The translations under genes were made by a program, and so were the position numbers. Of a stretch of DNA of 64,000 nucleotides, positions 8,541 to 17,601 are shown one piece after another. Positions within the stretch are counted from its first letter, which is position 1. The number at the start of each line of letters is the position of its first letter. Below the pieces are notes generated by a model, which made no database searches, had not been told where the DNA came from, and was given only the letters and a program-made list of their open reading frames with translations. The DNA is taken from NCBI RefSeq assembly GCF_000182645.1, contig NZ_ACQA01000002.1, positions 310,001-374,000 of the forward strand, written 5' to 3'. The DNA comes from Brucella intermedia LMG 3301. GTDB lineage: Bacteria > Pseudomonadota > Alphaproteobacteria > Rhizobiales > Rhizobiaceae.

Positions 8541-10085
8541 GTGAAGAACCCCTCACTCCGGCGCTTGCTATTGTCCACCGCGTTGGGTTTCGTACTGGCT
8601 TTGCCTTTGGCAGGCGGTGCCGTGCGGGCAGAAAGCCAACCCGCTGCCGCCACTGCTGAAGCACAGCCCGCGCCGGCAGCACCGGCAGCCGCTGAGCAGA
8701 CAGCACTTCCCGAAATTTCCCAGTCGGACGGGGTCAGCCATTTCACTTTGCCGAATGGCTTGGAAGTAATCGTCATTCCCGATCATCGCGCGCCCGTGGT
8801 TACACAGATGATCTGGTACCATGTCGGATCGGCGGACGAAGCGCCCGGTGTTTCAGGCATTGCGCATTTCCTCGAACATCTGATGTTCAAGGGAACGAAA
8901 AATCACCCCGCCGGTGAGTTTTCAGCAAAAGTTGCCTCCATTGGCGGGCAGGAAAACGCATTCACTTCTTACGATTATACGGCCTATTTCCAGCGCGTAT
9001 CTCCTGAAGCTCTGGAAATGGTGATGCAGTTCGAGTCGGACCGGATGGAGAATCTGGTACTCAACGAAGAAGCCGTGAAAACGGAACGGGATGTTATTCT
9101 GGAAGAGCGTCGCATGCGGGTCGATTCCAATCCCGCTTCCATGCTGATGGAAAATACCGATGCTGTTCTTTTCTATAACCATCCTTATCGCAAGCCCGTC
9201 ATCGGCTGGCAGCAGGAGATGGAAAAGCTGAGCCTGAAGAACGCTATCGACTTTTATCAGCAATATTACACACCGAACAACGCGACGCTCGTGATCGCCG
9301 GAGACGTTTCGCCGGAACGCGTGCGCGAACTGACCCTGAAAACCTGGGCAAACGTTCCGAAACGCGCTGAAGTCCTACCGCGCGAACGTCCACAGGAGCC
9401 CAAGAAACATGCCGCCCGAATAGTGACGCTGCATGATGAGCGCGTGAGCACGCCTTCATTTCGTGTATCCTGGCTGGTGCCGTCTTATGCGAATGAAAAG
9501 CGGTTTCCGAATGCAAAGCCGGGGGATGCGCCCGCGCTTGATCTCCTGAGCGAAATTCTCGGCGGTTCGTTGCGTTCACGCCTTTATCAGGAACTGATAG
9601 TGAGGCAGGGCATCGCCGCCAATACAGGTGCGAGCTATGGCGGTGACGCGCTCGATGACGGCACGTTCTCCGTTTATGGCGCACCACGCAATGGGGCCAC
9701 GCTGGGTGACGTGGAAAAGGCCGTCGAAGCCGAAGTCGCACGGATCATCAAGGAAGGTGTGAGCCAGACCGAGCTTGATCAGGCTCGTAACCGTTTCCTC
9801 AAAGCGGTTATTTTTGCACGCGATAGCCAGACAGGCATGGCGCGAATTTATGGTTCGTCACTGTCCGTTGGACAAACGGTCGACGATATCCAGAAGTGGC
9901 CAGAAGTCATCAAGCGCGTTACCGTCGACCAGGTTAAAGATGTTGCGACACGTTACCTTGTCGAGGACCAATCGGTAACAAGCTACCTGCTTCCACCGAA
10001 TGCAGAGCCGCAAAGTGCTCGGGAAAACCCGGATGCATCACCTGAAGGCGTCGGGGCCAATGGTTCGGGAGGAGCGATCCAGTGA
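8541..10085 (+). CDS. M16 family zinc peptidase (catalytic partner)
   Basis: The protein has 514 residues, with a Sec signal peptide (about residues 1-30, ending AVRAES) and an alanine/proline-rich linker. The inverzincin motif HFLEH lies in GIAHFLEHLMFKG, and the downstream glutamate that completes the zinc site is in the EERRMRVDSNP region. The fold repeats in the C-terminal half. The start is a GTG at 8541 with GGAG ten bases upstream. The next gene overlaps by four bases (GTGA) and encodes a partner without HxxEH. This pairing is typical of bacterial M16B heterodimers that degrade peptides in the periplasm, including cleaved signal or transit peptides. Confidence 0.92.
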   Translation: MKNPSLRRLLLSTALGFVLALPLAGGAVRAESQPAAATAEAQPAPAAPAAAEQTALPEISQSDGVSHFTLPNGLEVIVIPDHRAPVVTQMIWYHVGSADEAPGVSGIAHFLEHLMFKGTKNHPAGEFSAKVASIGGQENAFTSYDYTAYFQRVSPEALEMVMQFESDRMENLVLNEEAVKTERDVILEERRMRVDSNPASMLMENTDAVLFYNHPYRKPVIGWQQEMEKLSLKNAIDFYQQYYTPNNATLVIAGDVSPERVRELTLKTWANVPKRAEVLPRERPQEPKKHAARIVTLHDERVSTPSFRVSWLVPSYANEKRFPNAKPGDAPALDLLSEILGGSLRSRLYQELIVRQGIAANTGASYGGDALDDGTFSVYGAPRNGATLGDVEKAVEAEVARIIKEGVSQTELDQARNRFLKAVIFARDSQTGMARIYGSSLSVGQTVDDIQKWPEVIKRVTVDQVKDVATRYLVEDQSVTSYLLPPNAEPQSARENPDASPEGVGANGSGGAIQ

Positions 10086-11437
10086 AGAACATTCTTATGC
10101 TGAAATTCCAACGTGTTCTCGCATTTCGCTATGCCCGCTCTATGGTTGGCATGTTCGTGGCATCAATGACAGTCTTGATCGTGTGCGCATTGCCCGCGCG
10201 CGCGATTGAAATTCAGGAGGTCGTCTCGCCAAAGGGCATTAGAGCCTGGCTGGTAGAGGATGACTCGGTTCCGCTCATTTCAATGCGGTTTTCGTTCAAG
10301 GGCGGCACGTCGCAGGACCCTTCCGGCAAGGAAGGTTTAGCCAATCTGATGACGGGGCTTTTCGATGAAGGCGCAGGCGATCTGAAATCGGATGCCTTTC
10401 AGGAACGGATGGATAATCTTGGCGCGGAAATGAGCTTTTCCGCAACGCAGGATTCGGTTTCTGGCGGCATTCGGATGCTTGCCGAAAATCGCGATGCGGT
10501 AACCAGCCTACTCGCTCTCGCCGTCAACAAGCCTCGTTTCGATCAGGACGCCGTTGATCGCATTCGTCAGCAGGTCGTTGCCAGTATCGAAGCTTCGCAA
10601 CGCGATCCTTCAACGATAGCATCGCGCAAGTTTTCCGAAGTTCTCTACGGCAATCATCCTTATGCGCGGCCCAATGACGGCACGGTGAAGTCGTTGCAGT
10701 TGATCACGGGTGACGATCTGGTGAACTTTCATCGCAGGAATTTTGCGCGTGACCACCTGACGATAGGCGTCGTGGGAGCCATCAATGCGCAGGATCTGGG
10801 TGCGTTGCTGGACAAGGTGTTCGGCGAACTGCCAGCGATGGCTGAACTGGTTCCCGTTCCTGATGCCAAACTGGCGCTCGGTACAACGACCAGCCTCAAT
10901 TTCGATATGCCACAGACCTCGATCAGCTTTGTATATCCTGCGATTCCGCGCAAGGATCCGGAGTTTTTCGCGGCCTACCTCATGAATCACATTCTGGGTG
11001 GTGGCTTCACTTCGCGTCTCTATGCCGAGGTGCGTGAAAAGCGTGGTCTTGCCTATTCTGTCTCCTCGTCCATGGTTCTGCGCGACCATGTTTCGGCATT
11101 GATGATTTCGACGGCAACCCGTCCCGACAAGGCGCAGGAATCTCTGAAAATCATTCGCGAGCAAGTTGCCGCGATGGCCGCCGATGGACCGACCGAAGAA
11201 GAACTTGCTGCTGCGAAGAGCTTCCTCAAGGGGTCCTATGCCGTTAATAATCTGGACTCGTCCGCGGCAATTGCTGAAACTCTGGTAAGCTTGCAGGAAG
11301 CAGGGCTCCCGCGTGATTATATCGACCGGCGCTCAGAGTTGATTGAGGCAGTGACGCTGGATCAGGTCAAAGCCATCGCCAGGAAACTTCTTGAAGCAGA
11401 ACCAGCTATTCTGATCTTCGGTCCGGCCCAAAGCTAA
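10082..11437 (+). CDS. M16 family peptidase-like protein (zinc motif absent)
   Basis: The product has 451 residues and starts at a GTG that overlaps the stop codon of the preceding M16 gene. An N-terminal hydrophobic segment (FVASMTVLIVCALPARA) is a probable signal peptide. Where catalytic M16 proteins have HxxEH, this one has GLANLMTGLFDEG, so it cannot bind zinc in the normal way. It keeps the R/Y signature used for substrate binding (GGFTSRLYAEVREKRGLAYSV). It is best read as the non-catalytic half of a heterodimer with the upstream protein. Confidence 0.92.
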   Translation: MKNILMLKFQRVLAFRYARSMVGMFVASMTVLIVCALPARAIEIQEVVSPKGIRAWLVEDDSVPLISMRFSFKGGTSQDPSGKEGLANLMTGLFDEGAGDLKSDAFQERMDNLGAEMSFSATQDSVSGGIRMLAENRDAVTSLLALAVNKPRFDQDAVDRIRQQVVASIEASQRDPSTIASRKFSEVLYGNHPYARPNDGTVKSLQLITGDDLVNFHRRNFARDHLTIGVVGAINAQDLGALLDKVFGELPAMAELVPVPDAKLALGTTTSLNFDMPQTSISFVYPAIPRKDPEFFAAYLMNHILGGGFTSRLYAEVREKRGLAYSVSSSMVLRDHVSALMISTATRPDKAQESLKIIREQVAAMAADGPTEEELAAAKSFLKGSYAVNNLDSSAAIAETLVSLQEAGLPRDYIDRRSELIEAVTLDQVKAIARKLLEAEPAILIFGPAQS

Positions 11438-11448
11438 CAGGTGGCAGA

Positions 11449-12324
11449 TTGGAAAAGGCAGTGCCGTCATCGCCCCGAATTGCCGTCGCTTTCGGCGGCG
11501 GCGGGGCGCGGGGTATTGCTCATCTCCATATCGTCGAAGTGCTCGATGAACTGGGCATCAAGCCGGTCGCCATTGCGGGTTCTTCGATAGGCTCGATCGT
11601 CGGGGCAGGAATGGCGAGTGGCATGACCGGCCACGAGATACACAAATATATGGCGGCGATTTTCAATCGCCGTTCGGAAGTCGCAAAGCGCATCTGGCAA
11701 ACCCGTCCGGCCCGTTGGGTCGAATTGCTCAAGGGCGGCCTGCGTGTCAGCCAGTTCAATATCGAAAAGGTGCTGGACGTTTTTCTGCCTGAGAGCCTGC
11801 CCGCCAATGTGGAAGAGCTGAAAATTCCCATGAGCATCACGGCGGCGGATTTTCACGCCGCTCAGGAGATTCATATCCGCGATGGCGATCTGCATTCAGC
11901 GATAGCGGCATCTTGTGCAATACCGCCGGTTTTCGCACCCGTGCGCCGGGAAGGTCGAATTCTGGTCGATGGCGGCTTGTTCAATCCCGTGCCTTTTGAT
12001 TTGTTATTCGACAAGGCCGATATCGTTATCGGTATCGACGTTGTCGGCACGCCTGTTGGCCCGGACGATTATATGCCCACTACGTTCGAAGCAGTGATCG
12101 GCGCCAACCAATTGACTATGTGCTCCATCATCGAGAACAAGTTTCGCATCCGTCCGCCGCACATTTTTATCCGTCCCAATGTCGAACGGATCGGGCTTCT
12201 GGATTTCCTGAAGTTCGAACAGATCCTGTCGCAAAGTGCCAGTGTTCGCGACGAACTGAAGCGCGCCATAGAACTGACGATCGAGGGGAAAGCGGCGCCG
12301 ATAGGCTCAACTCTGGCGAATTGA
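11449..12324 (+). CDS. Patatin-like phospholipase family protein (RssA-like)
   Basis: The protein has 291 residues. The oxyanion-hole glycines (AFGGGGARGIAHL), the nucleophile elbow GSSIGS and the catalytic aspartate motif DGGLFNP are all present, so a Ser-Asp dyad lipid acyl hydrolase is expected. The substrate is unknown; RssA-type members are usually cytoplasmic or membrane-associated. The apparent start is a TTG at 11449 after GGTGG; a GTG at 11461 is an alternative. It lies 11 bases after the M16 pair and is probably co-transcribed. It is convergent with the antiporter gene. Confidence 0.87.
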   Translation: MEKAVPSSPRIAVAFGGGGARGIAHLHIVEVLDELGIKPVAIAGSSIGSIVGAGMASGMTGHEIHKYMAAIFNRRSEVAKRIWQTRPARWVELLKGGLRVSQFNIEKVLDVFLPESLPANVEELKIPMSITAADFHAAQEIHIRDGDLHSAIAASCAIPPVFAPVRREGRILVDGGLFNPVPFDLLFDKADIVIGIDVVGTPVGPDDYMPTTFEAVIGANQLTMCSIIENKFRIRPPHIFIRPNVERIGLLDFLKFEQILSQSASVRDELKRAIELTIEGKAAPIGSTLAN

Positions 12325-12348
12325 GTCTATCGCCGCCGTAGCGCAGAG

Positions 12349-14178
12349 CTATTCTGCCGGGACGGCCTGTGCTGACGAGGCCGTTGCATCTTCCACCGCC
12401 TTGTCGATACGCTGGCCTTCGCGAGTGGGTTTGACCAGCGGCTCAGGCGTTACAGGCTTATTGAACAACAAATGTCGACCAGCCATGATGCCTTCCGAAG
12501 CCTGTACGTGGAGCCGGTCCTCGTCCCGCTGACGCACGTCTTCGCGAATTCCATAGGCTTGCGCTTCGGCCATGCCGAGCCCTTCGAGCGTGCGCTGACC
12601 GAAAAGCAGACCCGACTCGAACGTTTCGCGCAGTTCGTATTCCACGCCCTGGGCCCTTAATTGCAATGTATGTTCGCGATCATATGAACGAACGAACAGC
12701 CTTACGTCTGGATATTCCGACTGGATGAGATTGACGATGTGGTTGGTCGTTTCCCGTTTGTGGGTACAGACGGCGACGATCTTCGCCTTTCGGATTCCTG
12801 ATGCTTCCAGCACGTCTTTGCGGGTGCCATCGCCGAAATAGATACGGAAACCGAATTTTCCGGCTGCGCGGACGCGATTGGGAGAACTGTCGATCACCGT
12901 TACGTCGATACCGCCAGCAAGCAGGATTTGAGCGGCGATCTGGCCATAACGCGAGAAACCGATCATCAGCACGTCGGAACCGGCGCCGTCAAAATTCTCC
13001 TCGATGACATCGACCGTCTTGTCCTTGATGAGCAGTTTCGAGCCGAGTGCGACAGAAAGCGGGGTGAGTGCCATGGAAACGGTAACCGCGGCCACAAGCT
13101 CTGAACCGAGAGCGCTGGAGATTATGCCTCCCGCAGTGGCCGCAGAGAAAAGTACGAACGCAAACTCGCCGCCTTGCGGAAGAAGAAAAGCGATCCGCAC
13201 GGCATCATTATGGCTGGACCGGAAGGCGCGGCATAGAAGGTAAATGATCCCAATCTTGGCTGCCATGAAGACGGGAACAGCAAGAAGGATTATTTTCCAG
13301 TATTGAAGGATTACCGAAAGGTTCAGGGACAGGCCGACTGCGACAAAGAACAAGCCAAGGAAAATTCCGCGAAATGGTTCGATGTCGGCTTCAAGTTCGT
13401 GCCGGTAGGATGATTCCGCCAGCAAGACCCCTGCAATGAATGCGCCCATGGCCATCGAAAGGCCAGCAGCCTGAAGCAGACTGGCCGACCCAAGCACCAC
13501 AAAGAGCGCGGCGGCGATCATGACTTCACGAGCGCCGGTATTGGCGATGATGCGGAACATGGGATTGATGAGATAGCGTCCCGCAATCACCAGCGCTGCA
13601 ATGGCTGCGATGGCAGTGGCGAGATGAAAACCAGCACTGGCCTGGGAAGGCTCGTTCGGGGATAACGCTGGAATGATTGCAAGAATTGGTACGATCGCCA
13701 GGTCCTGAAACAGCAGAATCGCAAAGGCGCGCTGCCCGTGTTTCTGGTTGGTTTCAGCCCGGTCCTCCAGCACCTGCATGGCAAATGCCGTGGAAGAGAG
13801 CGCGAGGCCGAAACCGATGATGATTCCTGCTTCTGTGCTGAGACCGGCAAAGTAGATGCCAAGGGCAGTAAGTGCGGCTCCGCAAAGCAGTACCTGCGCG
13901 CTTCCAAGGCCGAAAATCGAATGGCGGAGAGCCCAAAGCCTTGACGGCTTCAGCTCGAGACCGATGATAAAGAGCAGGAACACGACGCCGAGTTCGGAGA
14001 AATGCAGAAATTCCTCTCCATCGGCGACAAGGCTTGCCACGGGGCCTATCGTAATGCCTGCCGCAAGATAGCCGAGGACCGTGCCAAGCCCTAATCGCTT
14101 GAACAGCGGTGCCGCGATAATCGCGCCGCCCAGAATCATCAGGCACTGTAGGTAGAGGTTTCCGCCAGTCGCAACCAT
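12349..14178 (-). CDS. KefB/CPA2-type cation:proton antiporter with TrkA-N domain
   Basis: The protein has 609 residues. About 12 membrane segments form a Na+/H+ exchanger-type domain (residues 1-380; the start has the typical RLGLGTVLGYLAAGITIGP). A cytoplasmic RCK/TrkA-N Rossmann domain follows (DVLMIGFSRYGQIAAQILLAGGIDVTVID). The C-terminal 60 residues are hydrophilic. The family performs potassium/proton exchange, gated in E. coli KefB/C by glutathione adducts. I saw no KefF/KefG-type oxidoreductase gene nearby, so gating may differ. It is transcribed alone, divergent from pmbA and convergent with the patatin gene. Confidence 0.9.
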   Translation of the reverse strand: MVATGGNLYLQCLMILGGAIIAAPLFKRLGLGTVLGYLAAGITIGPVASLVADGEEFLHFSELGVVFLLFIIGLELKPSRLWALRHSIFGLGSAQVLLCGAALTALGIYFAGLSTEAGIIIGFGLALSSTAFAMQVLEDRAETNQKHGQRAFAILLFQDLAIVPILAIIPALSPNEPSQASAGFHLATAIAAIAALVIAGRYLINPMFRIIANTGAREVMIAAALFVVLGSASLLQAAGLSMAMGAFIAGVLLAESSYRHELEADIEPFRGIFLGLFFVAVGLSLNLSVILQYWKIILLAVPVFMAAKIGIIYLLCRAFRSSHNDAVRIAFLLPQGGEFAFVLFSAATAGGIISSALGSELVAAVTVSMALTPLSVALGSKLLIKDKTVDVIEENFDGAGSDVLMIGFSRYGQIAAQILLAGGIDVTVIDSSPNRVRAAGKFGFRIYFGDGTRKDVLEASGIRKAKIVAVCTHKRETTNHIVNLIQSEYPDVRLFVRSYDREHTLQLRAQGVEYELRETFESGLLFGQRTLEGLGMAEAQAYGIREDVRQRDEDRLHVQASEGIMAGRHLLFNKPVTPEPLVKPTREGQRIDKAVEDATASSAQAVPAE

Positions 14179-14381
14179 GCCAAGCTCTTGGAATTTGGAG
14201 AAATGTGGGAGGACTTGCCTTGAAGCCCTTGGATTTCGTCAATATAGAAACAAGATATGGCTGTAATCAGCCCGATGTCGAACAATTTGACGATATTTTT
14301 TGACAAGTCCCGGTTTCGATCATGCCGCAGACTATGGTGCGTGGTCGAACCGCGAAGCGCTTGGGAAACTCGGATTATATA

Positions 14382-15725
14382 ATGATTTCAGATAATTCGG
14401 CGGAAAAACTTGTCGATCGAGCCGCCGTGCTCGTGGCCGCTGCTAGGCGGGCAGGTGCCGATCACGCTGACGCAGTCGTGATGCGGGCGCGTTCTGTCAG
14501 CGTGTCGGTGAGACTTGGCAAGGTTGAGGGAACCGAATCGTCGGAGAGCGATGACTTCTCCTTGCGGGTTTTTGTAGGTCGCCGCATTGCCAGTGTTTCC
14601 GCGAATGCGAGTGCCGACCCTGACCGGCTCGCTGAGCGGGCTGTAGCCATGGCGCGTGTTGCACCGGAAGACCCTTATGAGCAACTCGCCGATCCCTCGC
14701 TGCTCGTGGTCTCGCCTCGCGATCTTGATCTCTTCGATTCAACGGAAATCGATACCGAACGTTTGACTCAGGATGCCCTTGCGACGGAAGAGGCGGCGCT
14801 TGCGGTTAAAGGCGTGTCGAATTCGGGCGGGGCTGGCGCTTCGCGCAGTCTGGGTGGCCTGGTGCTCGTCACATCAACAGGTTTTTCGGGGCACTATGCG
14901 GCTACACGATTTGGCCGGTCGGTCTCTGCCATTGCTGGCGAGGGCACGAAAATGGAGCGCGATTACGATTTCAGTTCGCGGCTGCATTTTTCCGATCTGG
15001 ATACACCTAGCGAAATAGGCCGCCGCGCGGGAGAACGCGCTGTGCGGAGACTGGGTGCGCGTCAGGCAAAAACCGGTCCCGTCACAGTCGTTTATGATCC
15101 CCGGCTTGCCCGTGGTATTGCCGGGCATCTTGCCAGCGCCATCAACGGCGCTTCGGTAGCGCGCAAGACCAGTTTTCTTCGTGACAGTCTCGGCAAACAG
15201 GTTCTCAAGTCCGGTATAAATGTTACCGATAATCCGCTGCGTGTGCGCGGCTCTTCCTCGCGTCCGTTCGACGGTGAGGGGTTTGAAGGACAGCCGTTGA
15301 TGATGGTCGAGGACGGCGTTCTCAATTATTGGCTGCTTTCAGGATCGAGCGCCCGTGAACTTGGACTGCAAGGCAATGGCCGGGGCGTTCGTTCCGGCTC
15401 TGGTGTTTCGCCAGCATCCACCAATTTTGCGATAGAGCCCGGTTCGCAATCGCCGGAAGAGTTAATTCGTTCCGTCGGCACAGGCTTTTACGTGACGGAA
15501 GTGTTCGGGCAGGGCGTGGACATGATTACCGGCCAGTACAGCCGTGGCGCGTCGGGCTTCTGGATCGAGAATGGGGAACTTGCCTATCCTGTAAGCGAAG
15601 TGACGATTGCTTCGAACCTCAAGGATATGTTCCTCAATATGACGCCTGCGTCCGATATTGACAGGAACTTTGGAATGGCGGCGCCGACACTCGTAATCGA
15701 AGGCATGACCCTTGCCGGAAATTGA
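14382..15725 (+). CDS. pmbA: TldD/PmbA (TldE) family protein
   Basis: The protein of 447 residues belongs to the TldE branch, which works with TldD in a hetero-oligomeric zinc protease that unfolds and cleaves peptides (microcin B17 maturation, CcdA degradation). Characteristic blocks are SVRLGKVEGTESSESDD, GVSNSGGAGAS and the C-terminal SNLKDMFLNM. In-frame ATGs exist at 14322, 14334 and 14382. I chose 14382 because it gives the usual N-terminus, but no strong ribosome-binding site decides it. No tldD lies in the window. It opens a run of closely packed genes ending at lpxK. Confidence 0.88.
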   Translation: MISDNSAEKLVDRAAVLVAAARRAGADHADAVVMRARSVSVSVRLGKVEGTESSESDDFSLRVFVGRRIASVSANASADPDRLAERAVAMARVAPEDPYEQLADPSLLVVSPRDLDLFDSTEIDTERLTQDALATEEAALAVKGVSNSGGAGASRSLGGLVLVTSTGFSGHYAATRFGRSVSAIAGEGTKMERDYDFSSRLHFSDLDTPSEIGRRAGERAVRRLGARQAKTGPVTVVYDPRLARGIAGHLASAINGASVARKTSFLRDSLGKQVLKSGINVTDNPLRVRGSSSRPFDGEGFEGQPLMMVEDGVLNYWLLSGSSARELGLQGNGRGVRSGSGVSPASTNFAIEPGSQSPEELIRSVGTGFYVTEVFGQGVDMITGQYSRGASGFWIENGELAYPVSEVTIASNLKDMFLNMTPASDIDRNFGMAAPTLVIEGMTLAGN

Positions 15726-16509
15726 CAAGCACAACGACGTTTCTGGAGAACTGGCCCTGTTAAGAGATGCGGCCCGCGAAGCAGGCCGCATCGCGATGCG
15801 CTACTTTGGCAGGTCGCCGGAGGTTTGGCTGAAGGATGGCGTGTCGCCGGTGAGTGAAGCGGATCTTGCCGTTGACCGCTATTTGAAAGAGGTTCTTTTG
15901 AACGCGCGGCCGGATTATGGCTGGATATCGGAAGAAACTGTCGATGATCGGGCGGCGGCCAAACGCAGCCGTGCCTTTGTGGTCGATCCAATCGACGGCA
16001 CGCGTGCCTATATCGCCGGACAGGATCAATGGTGTGTGAGCATTGCCGTCATCGAAAATGGTCGTCCTTTGGCGGGTGTGCTGGAATGTCCGGCGCGAGC
16101 GGAACTCATCGTGGCGGGAAAAGGTGTCGGCGCTTCGCAGAACGGCGCTGCCATTCGTGTCAGATTACCATCGCCCGATGAACAGGTGACAATAGCATCT
16201 GCGCGCAACATGGTGACGGCACTTCCGGAAAGCTGGCGAGGCCGCGCAAAGGTTCATCCCTATGTTCCGTCTCTTGCTTACCGAATTGCAATGGTGGCGC
16301 GTGGAGATATAGCTGGCACCTTCATTCGGCCCAATTCGCATGATTGGGATCTGGCAGCAGCTGATCTGATCCTCGGTGAGTCGGGCGGGGCAATCCTGAC
16401 AAGCGATGCCTTGCCGATCGCATATGGTGGACCAACGCGGAGCCATGGCGCTCTCGTTGCCGCCAGCGGGAACCTTCTGCAAGAAATGTTGAGTGTTGTC
16501 GCGGGCTGA
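15712..16509 (+). CDS. Inositol monophosphatase family phosphatase (CysQ-like)
   Basis: The protein has 265 residues. Metal-site motifs are present: EE in WISEETVDD, DPIDGTRAYIAG, and HDWDLAAADLILGESGG near the C-terminus. The closest role by motif pattern is 3'(2'),5'-bisphosphate nucleotidase (CysQ), which removes the by-product pAp; inositol-phosphate or histidinol-phosphate phosphatase activity cannot be excluded. The start is a TTG at 15712, so it overlaps the end of pmbA by 14 bases and is probably translationally coupled. Confidence 0.85.
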   Translation: MPEIDKHNDVSGELALLRDAAREAGRIAMRYFGRSPEVWLKDGVSPVSEADLAVDRYLKEVLLNARPDYGWISEETVDDRAAAKRSRAFVVDPIDGTRAYIAGQDQWCVSIAVIENGRPLAGVLECPARAELIVAGKGVGASQNGAAIRVRLPSPDEQVTIASARNMVTALPESWRGRAKVHPYVPSLAYRIAMVARGDIAGTFIRPNSHDWDLAAADLILGESGGAILTSDALPIAYGGPTRSHGALVAASGNLLQEMLSVVAG

Positions 16510-16558
16510 CCCTTGGGTTAATCATGCCGCGAACCAAATTTGTTCAGGGATAATTGTC

Positions 16559-16810
16559 ATGAGCGTCGAAGGCGACAAAAAGCAGCTTCTTCATCTGGTG
16601 TTTGGCGGCGAGCTGAAAAAGCTCGGTACCGTTGAATTCCGTGATCTTGAAAACCTCGATATCGTTGGCATCTACCCGGATTACGAATCGGCCAAGACCG
16701 CGTGGAAGTCCAAGGCCCAGCAAACGGTAGATAATGCCCACATGCGCTACTTCATCGTGCACCTGCATCGGTTGCTCGATCCCGAAGGTGTGACATTGAA
16801 GGCGGATTGA
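16559..16810 (+). CDS. DUF4170 family small protein
   Basis: This is a small soluble protein of 83 residues of unknown function. The sequence HLVFGGELKKLGTVEFRDLENLDIVGIYPDYESAKTAWKSKAQ is recognisable as the alphaproteobacterial DUF4170 family, which regularly sits between an inositol-phosphatase-like gene and the DUF374/waaA/lpxK genes. AGGGA lies before the ATG at 16559. It overlaps the next gene by four bases if that gene starts at its TTG. The context suggests an envelope or lipid A related role, but nothing in the sequence shows one. Confidence 0.85.
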   Translation: MSVEGDKKQLLHLVFGGELKKLGTVEFRDLENLDIVGIYPDYESAKTAWKSKAQQTVDNAHMRYFIVHLHRLLDPEGVTLKAD

Positions 16811-17601
16811 GCAGCGGCCCATACCGGATGCACAGTGAAAACAGCTCAGGTCAGGCAACCGGACGGAAAAAACAGGGATTCGCGAAGCGCTTATGGCGGC
16901 GCATTCGCGGACCGCTGGCGCAGTCTGCCGTGGTCAGATCTGTGCTTGTGTGGCTGATCACCGCATACTTCAAATTCGTCTATCTCACCAATTCGCGCCT
17001 GAAGGAATCTGCCGATCCGCAAGCACTCGTCGGCAAGGACGATCCATTCATCGTGACTTTCTGGCATGGGCAGCATCTTATGGGGCCGTTCATCTGTCCC
17101 CGGGGAATCGAATTGGTTGCCATGTTTTCGCGCAGCGCGGATGCGGAGCTGAATGCGCGTGTGGCGGAGAAGCTCGGATTGGTGACGGTGCGCGGGTCTG
17201 GCGGTCGCGGTTCTCGCTCAAAACCTGAAAAGGGCGGGGCACGGGCACTTCTGACGCTGAAGAATGCTCTCAAGAAAGGGCAATCGGCGTCAATGATAGC
17301 GGATATTGCTCACGGGAAGCCGCGTGAGGCAGGAGAAGGTATCATTTTGTTGGCGAAATTATCCGGCCGTCCGATAATACCGGTTGCTTATGCCTTCTCC
17401 CGGAACCATGTTTTGGAAAAGTCGTGGGATAAAACGGCGATTCCGCTGCCCTTCGGGCGTTCGATTATCGTGCGCGGCGACAATGTATGGGTCGACGCGG
17501 ATGCCGATGAAACGCAACTGGAAGAAAAACGCATGGAGCTAACGCGCCAACTCAACGACGCGACCGCCAAGGCCTATGCAGCGTTGGAGAAAGCGAAATG
17601 A
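16807..17601 (+). CDS. DUF374 lysophospholipid acyltransferase-like protein
   Basis: The protein of 264 residues belongs to the LPLAT superfamily. One hydrophobic anchor (SVLVWLITAYFKFVYL) is followed by FWHGQHL, in place of the HX4D-type acyltransferase motif, and by GSGGRGSRSKPEKGG and MIADIAHGKPREAGEG. A TTG at 16807 overlaps the previous stop (TTGA) and has GAAGG upstream; an ATG at 16828 is the alternative. It overlaps waaA by four bases. Position beside waaA and lpxK strongly suggests action on lipid A or its precursors at the inner membrane. Confidence 0.85.
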   Translation: MSSGPYRMHSENSSGQATGRKKQGFAKRLWRRIRGPLAQSAVVRSVLVWLITAYFKFVYLTNSRLKESADPQALVGKDDPFIVTFWHGQHLMGPFICPRGIELVAMFSRSADAELNARVAEKLGLVTVRGSGGRGSRSKPEKGGARALLTLKNALKKGQSASMIADIAHGKPREAGEGIILLAKLSGRPIIPVAYAFSRNHVLEKSWDKTAIPLPFGRSIIVRGDNVWVDADADETQLEEKRMELTRQLNDATAKAYAALEKAK

